DNA of 64,000 bases from NCBI RefSeq assembly GCF_046630445.1, contig NC_092334.1, positions 106,946,501-107,010,500 of the forward strand, in the 5' to 3' direction. Position numbers and translations under genes: made by a program. Below, one piece after another: positions 37,453 to 48,500 of the stretch. Below the pieces are notes generated by a model. The model worked only from the letters and a program-made list of their open reading frames with translations, was not told the origin of the DNA and searched no databases. Positions within the stretch are counted from its first letter, which is position 1. Each line of letters begins with the position of its first letter. This DNA is from Rutidosis leptorrhynchoides (lineage: Eukaryota > Streptophyta > Magnoliopsida > Asterales > Asteraceae).

Positions 37453-38794
37453 GACATAATTACACTCCTCATCCCTGTGGTATTCCTCAAAAATCACTCC
37501 TCGTCATTTTCCCAATTTTTTTTTGCATTCCTCGTCCCTATTATTTTAGCTTACTACATTCCTCGTCCTTCTATCCAACTGCTGTTAGTTTCAGACGTTA
37601 AGTTTTGACATGTGCCACACGTGTGAGGGTATTTTCGTCCTTTTACATTTCTCTCATCTTTTTATTCATTTTCATCTTATTTTAAATTTTAAATATTCAT
37701 CTAAGATAAAAAAATAAAGAAAATTCCTATTAAAAAATCATCTCACATAACTAACATCTAACGATAAAAGAATCAAAATATGAACGTCAAAAAGCTCACT
37801 GTTGATTTACAAATTTATTACACTCAAAACCCCAAAACACCACACACAAAAATTGTGCTTCCATCAATTGCCGTTCGACAACCATTAATGAATACTTAAA
37901 ATAAGAACCAAACTCTGTTGCATAACATATAAACTTGAAAAAGATAGGTTCATATATTAACAATCTTTAATTAATAATTAATACATATCTCAAATAAAAA
38001 AAAATAGATATTGGAACCTTGATTCTGATATGTTCAACATTTACGCGGATCTTCCTTCACCTCAAATGCCGTTTACCACTTACATTTGCATAGCAGATGA
38101 CAGAAATTAATAGCGAAGATTACGATTACCATTCCAGATCCAATGTCGATGTCGGTTACCATTCCAGATCTGATGTCGATGTCGGTTACAATTCCAGATC
38201 CGATGTCGAAATCGGTTACCATTCCGGAATCAATCGATTGGAGTTCGTGGATACCATTTCAGATCTTGTATGCACATAACAATTTAAAGAATGTTTCGGA
38301 TTGCGATTTAAAGAACGATTTTATTTTATGGGTTTGTGATGTTGTTGTTGAGGTTCTTGCCACAAATGGTGATAATTGTACCATCAATTAAATGAAGAAA
38401 TTGGTGAAACGATTTTGGGTATAAAGGGAGAAAAAATGTGAAACATGAATATATGAATTTGGAGTTGCAGAAGAAGGAATGTTATGATATTTTGTTAGAT
38501 TGTTAGATTTTTAGTTTGGATTTGTTTTAGGGTTTGATATGTTTGATTTGGGGTTTTCTGAAGATGAAGATTGAAGCATTGAAGAGATGAAGATGAAATC
38601 TATATAAAAAAAGTTAAATTGACGTAAATACCCTTACATGTCAAAACTTAACGTCTGAAACTAACAGTTGTTGGACGGAAGGACGGGGAATGTAGTAAGC
38701 TAAAACAATAGGGACGAGGAATGCAAAAAAAATAGAAAAAGGACGAGGAGTGATTTTTGAGGTATACCACAGGGACGAGGAGTGTAATTATGTC
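37453..38794. mobile_element. Non-autonomous Mutator-like element (MULE), possibly gene-carrying
   Basis: Perfect 9-bp target duplications TTAATTAAA lie at 37444-37452 and 38795-38803. The ends are long inverted repeats of about 190 bp (37453-about 37645 and about 38615-38794) starting GACATAATTACACTCCTC. Both features are diagnostic of Mutator-like elements. No transposase is encoded. The 0.95-kb interior contains a 30-bp repeat in about 3.5 copies (38122-38225) within short open frames. Gene-like CT-rich leader sequence on the minus strand suggests captured DNA. Confidence 0.92.
38122..38225 (+). repeat. 30-bp tandem repeat inside the MULE
   Basis: Three and a half copies of a unit with ATTCCAGATC and GATGTCGATGTCGGTTAC landmarks. 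In one frame it encodes a decapeptide repeat of the S-R-S-D-V-D-V-G-Y-H type. The unit is a multiple of three, so both forward open frames stay open through it. Confidence 0.85.
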
Positions 38795-38803
38795 TTAATT
38801 AAA

Positions 38804-39307
38804 TAATACGACGTACCACTCATAATACATAATGTATAACAAATATAAAAGCTATATGCTACGTGATCAAATATGCTATACAACGACTTGCGCTAGCAGT
38901 CATTCAACAACGCTCGAAGAAAGCTTGCTAGTATTGGTAGCTGTTGAAGAAGCTCCAACAACGCTACCAATAATAGTAGTCTTAGCAGCTTTTGAAAACG
39001 GTAAAAGGTTGAAGCTGATTAGATATTGAATATCATAAATCAAAAGATACATATATATTATTCATACAAGTTATCTTATACATTCATCACTATTTATGGT
39101 TATCCTCCTCGGTTCAAAATAATTACAAAAAACTGATACCGAGTATAAAGAATAGATCAACATCAATAGTTACGTGCAAGAGACTAGGTTGGCTGATGTA
39201 CTCGTTGCAACTGTACTTTGTTTGCTATCTTTAGCGGATGATAACAAAAAACACACAATAGCTATCGACCAGCATTGATACCAAAAAATGGCCTACCAAA
39301 TTATACC
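38804..39307 (-). other. FGT1: Region downstream of the FGT1 stop codon
   Basis: About 500 bp between the MULE and the FGT1 stop. The 3' UTR and polyadenylation site must lie here. I cannot place them by sequence alone. The short forward frame at 38832-39029 has no recognised domain. Confidence 0.4.
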
Positions 39308-39492
39308 TTAGTCGTCAATTTCTTGAACCCAAGCTAGATCTGTCAAACAGGTCAAAAAACGATCAATCCTTTGAATAAAAATCAATGAATATGACAAGAT
39401 TGACTTAATTTGATAAAATTAAGATAAACAAGCATATAACATTACTTGTACACGTAATACAGGACATTGTTCTAATCATCAAACCAACATAT

Positions 39493-39561
<69 letters not shown>

Positions 39562-42500
39562 TGAAGCACAGATTCTACAACACCATTTGGAACAAGAAGT
39601 CCAACAATTCGCTGATTATCTGTTGTTGTCTCTATGCGCACAACACGTATTCTTCTATGGCTTAGGCGTGCCTGTATTCAATGTAACTCAAACTTATTAA
39701 ACTACCGAATATCAAATTTCTTATATAAAGCCGCCAACAAACTATTGTCACCCTTATACACCAACTATAAGATTATCCCGTAAGAAACGACTAGATGTAG
39801 TAAATAACTCATAAAAAAAATGTTGTTAGAGCGTTTTATAGGATAATTATGTATGTATGTCACATTGCCACTAAATAAAACATTATATCCAGATAATGAG
39901 CCTACCTGTTTAGAAAGGGCCTTTTCAATTGTTCCCCAAACCGGGAGAATAAGACCACCAAGTACATTTACTTCTTGTATTCTTCTGCCAACCGTACAAA
40001 AGCTTCCAACCTTACATTTTGGACCATGCATGCACTGCAGGTCAGAGCAAATTGTCAATTAAGATGAAAGCATTATTGGCAGGAGTATTTAAAAGGTCCA
40101 CTTATCACAAACAAAAGTGATTCTTCTTAAGTGTAATAACTTGGTATAATTTCTCATTAGTGACTTCGGTAAGTAAACTATACCTGCTTGGATGAAACTT
40201 CATACTCCTCCGTCCATCCACTGTGTGCCTTTTCTAATGACATCGTCTTTCTGTATTTGTCCTTCAGCTCAGCTAACGGCATCTCCCTAAAAGTTGAAAC
40301 AGCAGATTGCGCACACAGCTATTAGAACCGAACAATACAAACATAAAGACACAGCAAAAGATCGTCTTGAAGGTTACAAATTTTCTATACCTGAGCGTTT
40401 CTCCGGTAGCAGGACGGAATATCTTAAACATACCAGAAAACCTTAAAGAAATAAAACAAAGATATATTTCATAAACATGGTTTATTTAACAAATATCCGG
40501 TGAGAAAACAAATAAATCAAAATATTATACCCTTCAATTGCCAAAAGAAAGTGCCTTCTTCCAAGCCATTCTCTCTTAGATTCATAAAAGCCATTAGCAG
40601 AAGAACCAGACATATCTTTTTGCTTCTCACTAAGCAAAGCCGAAGCGACCTATAGAACAACATATAAAGAGATCACACAATTAGGAAGAAATACGAAGAT
40701 GATTAACACTGCAATTTAGTAAGAGAAATTCACACCTCCCACGTAATGCCACGATCCAATACAAATGTAAATAGTACAGTAGAAGCCCCAGACATCTGAT
40801 CGATATGAACAGTCTGCAGAATAAAAATGATAATAAATAAATACTAATTAAGCAAAAGTTGGCATATACTCCTTGATATGTATGAATACAAAGAAAACAG
40901 GATGTGTGACCTTCGGAGCTCCTTGCAGCTCAATAGTGTTAGCTTTCATATCAACAATCCCAGTATCTAAGTGTCCTTCAAGGCGTGCATTTTGAAGGAG
41001 ATGATCAAGGATGCTAACAAACAACTCAAAGAGCCTGGCAATCACCATAAATACTGCTATCAAACACCAGAAAAAAAAAGACCGAGAAAGCACATGTAAA
41101 ATCTTTCAACCTGTTTTGGATGTCTGGTGGCAGTCCTAAAAGCCGGTTCAGAAAACGCCCGACATCATGCATATCTGAATCAACTATGCGACCAGAAAAC
41201 TTGCCAGAATCCTTCCCATTTCCTGTACAAAAACGAAACAAGAAACCGATTGGGAAAGGACTGCTAAATACAAACAATAGTCAACTAAACAAGTGTGTTG
41301 TGTAAAGTAATACCAATAACTGTGTCCCTAACTATGCCAACAGAAACAAGAGCAGCTTTTCCCTTTTCAATAAAATCTCTGATTGTAGCAGGATTGTCAG
41401 ACGAGCAATTTGGGGGCACAACTGGAAGAGAATCCTGAAAATAAAGTTAAATTTGGTTTAAAAGGGATCAACAGCAGGTGACATGGCATTACCAGAAAAG
41501 GGGAATAAAACCTGCTCCATAATTCCCCTGTACATCATTACTAAGGCTTTCTTTCCATACGAACTATCATAATTATAGGCGCTAAGAGATGGTCCAGCCC
41601 TGAAAGATCATAAAGGAAATACGAAATTGATCTGTATTACTACATAAGGAATAGTATCAAGCTATAGTTGAATATCGGATAAGAAACTGACCGCCGATCC
41701 CCCTGTGTTAGAGCTCCAAGTGACTCTAATCGCTTTGCAACTATAGAAGCAAACCGGCGTTCACCTCCAAGATTAGTAAACAGTAACCTACAAGATAAAT
41801 GAGTCATGAAGTAGAAGAACATTATGTTTCAATTATTTGTGTGCATTCAAAGCCTCATCCAAGGGCCATTGTCTACAGTACAGTAACCGATAGGGCTTCA
41901 ATTCTAATTGATAAAGCTTTAAATCTCAAGATCAGAACTTATTTGATGCAAATCGATGTAAACATATATCTAAACATCCACATACTGAAAATTTGATCAG
42001 TTATGTCATGATGTAAGATCAAAGAAGAGTTTTGCACCATATCTAAGCATCCTTACACGTTACTAAAGCAATAGATATGAAAACTTGTTATAAACATAGT
42101 GGGACAGTTATATTGTAGCAAAATTGTTACATAATATGAACCCGTCCCTTATTATTCATTATTCAAGGGTATTTATAGAGTACACATAAACCCTAATAAC
42201 TATTCAAACCCTAATGGACTCAGCCCATAATGCAATCGGGCTGGCCCAATACTAATACTCTAACACTCCCCCGCAGTCCGAGCGGCGAAATCGCGAAAGC
42301 TCGGACCGGAAGAAAACACTAATATTGAAAGAAAAAAAAACTAACAAATACGTAGTAAATAAAAGTAAAGCTTTTTTTTTTTCTTATTTGCCGCATCAGA
42401 TAACTGATATTCGTTTATATCGTTGCGTCTTGCTTGACTGCGTTTCCTTTTCCGTAACGTCTTTTTTTTTTTACATCGTGGCTCGCTTTGCCTAAGGATT

Positions 42501-45500
42501 GAGCAGGACTTGGGCAGAGAACTTTGTCGATAATATCAATTTTCTTCAATGCTGCAAATAGATTTTTTTTTATAAATATATTCCTCTTTTTTTTTCGGGG
42601 TTTGGAACCTAGGCAAACTAGGCGGCTCAGCCCCACGCCGATTATTGAACTAGGTTGGATAGAAGCAAAACGGAAAGATTGTGAACATTTTTTATAAAAA
42701 GTGAATCTACCCTGTTAGAAAGAAGGGATGATTTAAGAGAACTAAATTTGGAAAGAAGGTAACTATGAGATATTGTTGTGAAGAAAAGTGAATATTTTGA
42801 AAGAAACAAGTAATGGTAAAAAATAAAATATAAAATTAAGGAGATATAGATGAGATCTTCATAACACAGAGATAACAAAAGTGACTTGTGAAAGTGCCTT
42901 CCGATAAATGACATGGCACTGAGATTTTTTTTTTTTTTTTTTTTAATTGTTTTAGGAATAAAAAGAAGAAAAAAAAGACAATAATAATAAGATAAGATCG
43001 AGAAAGACTAGATAGATGGCAATCGGAGAGTAAAAAGAAAAAAATATGGTAAAAAAAAAGAAAAAGAATTGAGAAACAGAAAGATATTTGCATATGGGTT
43101 GAGAAATTGATGTGGCTTTGCTTTTTTTTTTTTTTCAATACTCAAATGCGGCTGTGGTTCTTCAAGATACATACGGCTAGAAAACGTAATAAGAAGAAAA
43201 GAAAAAAGAAATCAATTTGGGATTTAGAACAAGAAGGCGGCTGTTTTTTTTTTTAAAGAAAGAAGAATAGAATTTTACAGATGATACAATTGACGGGCGG
43301 TAGATGCAGCGGCTTATGACGGCCGACTAGGTCTTCGGATCAGACCTGCTCTTAATACCATTTATTATTCATTATTCAAGGGTATTTATAGAGTACACAT
43401 AAACCCTAATAACTATTCAAACCCTAATGGACTCAGCCCATAATGCAATCGGGCTGGCCCAATACTAATACTCTAACAAAAATAAAGGCCATATCTACCT
43501 GTACTCAGGTGCAGAGGCTTGATTTGACCGGTGAGTCCTCCCAAATTGCTGAATTGCACGATCAGCACTCCAGGGTAGTTCTAAAGTTACATGGACCCTT
43601 CTTTTCTGGTACAAAACATCAGAAGTATGTCATTACACAACTCAAAGATGCAAGATCTTCAGGTACCGATCAAATAAATATCTATTTACCTGGTTCAGAG
43701 CTCTTCTATCAGCTTGCAAAGAAACACCTGCTGATCCAGCTTCAGAAATGATAGCAACTAGTTTCTTACCATCCATAAAGAGTTGTTTTTCGTGCATATT
43801 AACCATTTCCATAGTCACATCCTTCCTGTATCAACACAAGAGGATAAATCAGCTACATAAAAGCAAATTTTAAAACGTGTTGTCTAATCCAGCAAAAACT
43901 CACGTGTTCCGTGCGAGATAAGTGACTCCTTTTCCATTGGGAGCCCTAACAAGCATACCTCGTCTCCCTGTTATTTCTGCAACATTACCAGGTCCTCCAA
44001 GCTGCAATTAATCGTAAAGTAAATAAAAAGGAATACCAATTATACATAGAGAATAACCACATTTATTATAATCTACCTGATCGATAATGTCATCCAAAGG
44101 ATTGTTTGGAAGGTCAAATGTACGGATTATATCCAAGATCTTTGACTTACGCTCTACAGCTGCTTCATATCTGACACATTCCACATAGCAGGTGTTAGAA
44201 CATGCAAGTAGCTATTCACAGCAAATCAAACCAAACTAAATTGCTTGCTACTGGCAACAGTGCACTTGAATAATAATAACACCTTCGTAGTAACTCTGCA
44301 ACATAGATATGTCTTGCTTGAAGATACTCCTCAGTTTTCTCCTTGCAAGAATGACAAGACCAATCGGAAGATATTGCATCAGTTTCTGGTGGAACTACAC
44401 ATGCCGGATGTAGAAGTTGTCTACAACATGAACACTGGAGTAATTTCTTTCTTTCCTACATATATAAGAGATATAGTATATCAATGATAAGAACCGCGAA
44501 TACATCAAAATAAAAATTGAAATCATTCAAGCATACCGATTCTGAATTGCAGATACTGCAAATCTGGAATTCGTCATCATCAGATTCAAGGCCAGAATCA
44601 GCTAGTTCGTTGAAAAAAGAACATATACCATTAGTAATAGCAGTAAACAAACTCTATTAAACAGTACCGTTACTTAAGTCAGTATCACACTTCATAATAA
44701 AAATATATAATCACACAACTTACATTCAGATTCCTCGTCACTCTCAGCATCACTTGCAGGTGTCCATTTTGCAGTTTTCCTGACCCTCCCTTTAAATGAA
44801 ACGTCGGGATTTGCCGAGTGCCTCTTACGTTGAAGTTCCTTAACACTGTCCTCTCCTACAACGTATAAGAAGACCCCATTAGTTAAATCTACAAACACAT
44901 TATAGATGCCGCATCATTATAAGCTAATGAGCACCTGGTAGAGATTCAGGCTTTTCAGGCAAAGGATAGTTTTCTTCAACAAATTTTAGTAGCAGCTCAC
45001 GAGGTCCAGAAATGAAATCATCAAGTTCAATTCCCTATAAAATACAAAGATAAATAAAAAAATGGACGATCAAAATGTATGCATCTTTCATTTAATATGC
45101 CAAATGACAAAATACTCACATATTTTGTCACTGCATCCTCTGTTCTTGCCTCCCCGGTACTCTGAAGACCGACAACCACACACTTGTTGTCCATCAGTGC
45201 CTGCTTAGCAAGACTTACAACAGCAGGCACTTTTGCTGACATGCATACATACCTAAAGAAACGCTAGAATATAACAAAAGAAACAAACATATGAACACAT
45301 TAAAATTACCACAAGGAAAACATTAATATACTTAACTGAGTAAAAAACAAATTTGAACTAGCAAACCTGATGGCTCGCCCAGTATAATCTCCACAACTGA
45401 CTGGAACTAGGCTTATCATCACCAAGAAAGGCACTTGCAGAAAGCAATTCAACCCTCAATTCAGCCCAAAATTCAGCTGCTTTTTTGTAGATCTCCTACA

Positions 45501-48500
45501 AACCATCAAATATTAAAAGAGCATTAACAAGTCTTGTAGATATATTTTGTACATGCAAATACACAAAAAGCTGATAGGTACCTCCATTTTGGGCTCCAGT
45601 GGAACCTCGACAACCTCAAATTCCGCTCCTTTATAACTCAGAGTCCGGCATACATACATCCCTCTGAAAGGTTAAATACTCTAATTAGTATTTAGTATGG
45701 TACACAAAAAAGCTATTTGATGTATGTTAATAGCTAACCTCGCTTTCATGTCCATGGCAACGAGTTCAAGTGCTCCTACTCCTCCTTTATCCAAAGCAAC
45801 TACACGAAGAATTGCATTAAAAATCAAAGCAATAAAAAGAGTGGCAGGGTTAAAGAACAAGTAGAAACTCAGAATTCTTTTTACTTTAGAAGAGACTGAA
45901 AAACAAACATTGACTACGAACATAAAAAAGACAAACATTTAAAGTAAGGTATTAGCACCTAAAAATTCACGGAAATCCGCAAAAGAAGTTCCAGCTCCCC
46001 AAAGACCAAGCCGGACCATATAACCGAGATTTCTAGGTTCTGATGCACCAGTTGCAGAGCAATAAACAACACGTGCTTCAGGAAGCTTCGCCTGTAATAC
46101 AATGAGACAACAAGTCTTATAACCATTGGTAGATTGGGCAGAACTATTAATACCAAACAGAAACAATGAATACCAAACAGAGAAAAAGAACAAGATAAAA
46201 TGAACCATAAAGCCAGGTCTTTACGAAGCTTTCAAGAATAGTATCACTAAATTACAAATAAAATGACAAGTGCATTAGTTTTGTGATTTCAGGGTTCAAC
46301 TATGCCTACTGACAATACCATGTCGGCAACATCCTTGCATGTCAGCTGCATGTCACAAAGTTTGATACTCAAAACTTCATAACTACCAATTCACTCCATG
46401 AAAAAGTTTCCTATTGTTAGCAGAAATAGTGTCACTCTCCTTACAAGGATGAAACAAATATAAGATCTAGCAGCAATAAGCATTATTTTTCATTCAATGT
46501 CCATCATGAGATATAATACCACCAAAATACAAGTGTGTATGTATGTGATCCGTATTGTATAGGTACCTTAGTAGAGGGTACATATTTAAATTCCTTCTTT
46601 GACTATAAATCTAGAAGTTTACCCCGTATTCACATAATGGTAATTACTACTTTGCTACTTTTTCATTTTCTTCAGTTGTCATTTGTCATTTAGATAAAAA
46701 GAAACTAGTAACTACTGCATGCCTGTACAACTAATAATTAGTATTATATTATAATCTAATAGTGTAAGGGGAACTATTCTACGAAAAATAGTGCTGATGA
46801 GAGATAACTATGAAAGCAGAGTCAAAAAAAATAAATAAGGAAAGGAGGGAGATGACAAACACAATTACAGTAACCAAATCCCCCCAAAGTCAAAGCATAT
46901 TGAATCGTGCACTTTTTATAGATCCACAAGCCTTGCAGCATGTGATTTCTCCGAAATACAGTTGACCTTTCTAACTTTTCGAAAGAGCTATGAGTCCTAC
47001 TTATTCGAACTCCAATTTTTTAACCCTAGTGAATACCCAACTATAATTCTTAGCTATTTTCTCTAGTATGTTTCTTCCTTTAACCATCAACATGTGGTAG
47101 CCTAACAAATTGCGTCCTAAACTCCTAATGACTCACAGTGGCTCATATGTTGTGTATATTCTACTTCTATCGAAATTGACAATGTGAGATATAAGGTGAC
47201 AAAATCTAAGGGGGCAGTATGTTTAATTATTTGAACTAAAATAGAAATTTTGGTTTATCGTTGACGTTAGGAAAAACTAGTTTATTTTAGCAAAGAAATG
47301 CGTAATTCAACATGCGACAAATTCAGGGAACTACAGCATATTTCTAATTCAAGTATTATGGACCTAACTGAGCTGGATTGCAACAATATGTTATTCATAA
47401 TTCAGTTGAAAACTGAATACCATGTATGACCAATAAAGTTTCCTGAATAGACGAATTCAACACTAGTAATCATAAGGATCTAAGTAGCATTTGGGGGGTC
47501 AAGCCGATCAGCCTGTCCTACACCAACTCATCGACTGCACGTGCTCCTATGGAAACTGTCAGATTCTTTTTAATTTTTATTTTAGACGAAGTAACTGGGA
47601 CATCTATTTACCACCTTCTATATATCAGAACTATGTCATTAGTGCTCGCCATCAGAAAAATAAAAACATTGAAGAGTACAACAGGTGACGTATTGACATT
47701 AGATAGTATTGAACGTAACGACATGCGCTTTAAGCAGTTGGTGAGAGTACAAACCTGAAGTTCAAGAACGGCTTCACCTGTTCGTGTTGGTTGTGATCCA
47801 GCTTCAGGAACCAAATTTTTTGCCTTATGACACTACAATCAAGAATGCAATACCAATCAAAAACTACTCAAACATATATTTTCCCCTTGTCTCTTTTTTT
47901 CTCTTTATTATTATACTAATATAGCACAATAATTACACAGATATACAAAAAAAACACATCTCATGGTTATAGCAACACACCTAAATATTATGTATTTTAC
48001 TATTGTTTAAAGATCTACTATATAAACCAAACACCATTTTGATACTTTAGATAAATAATAGTCGGTTTAAATCACCCAAAACATGCTAACAAATAGCAAA
48101 TGGAAGTGCCTACAGTTCCATCAATTGATGTGTACTTATAAAACCTTAAGCAAATTAAATAAGTTATAATCTACTTGCAGAAACAGCCTTATTAACTCAA
48201 TTCTGAAAGTGACCACCTGTAAAAAAAATTTACATAAAATATAAATAAAAAATACCTCATCAAACACGATCAGTCCATCATATTCTGACCCATACCATTG
48301 GACAAGCTGCTGTAATCGAGAGCGACCCTTCTCAGATGATGCTATAAGACTGCTATATGTCAAGAAAACAACACCCTCTTTAATCCCAACAGACTTGGAA
48401 TCAAGCTTCGAATAAGGGAGTTTGTTCAAAGCATGCACTGCAAGCAAAAGATAACTACTGTAACGCGAGCAAACCTCAAGTTGTAACAATTGAGTTTAGC

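Noticed and set aside
39405-39641. Reading frame extending from FGT1 exon 31 into a Ser-Leu and Thr-His repeat
   Set aside because: It is the exon read through into the microsatellite intron. The conserved C-terminus is supplied by the next exon (39308-39339).
42642-43138. Ser/Leu/Phe-rich minus frames inside the TRIM-like element
   Set aside because: They arise from poly(A)/poly(T) and GAAA-type runs. Composition, not coding.
47491-47814. Short frames in the long FGT1 intron before exon 7
   Set aside because: The intronic parts have no family match. Only 47755-47832 is supported as an exon.
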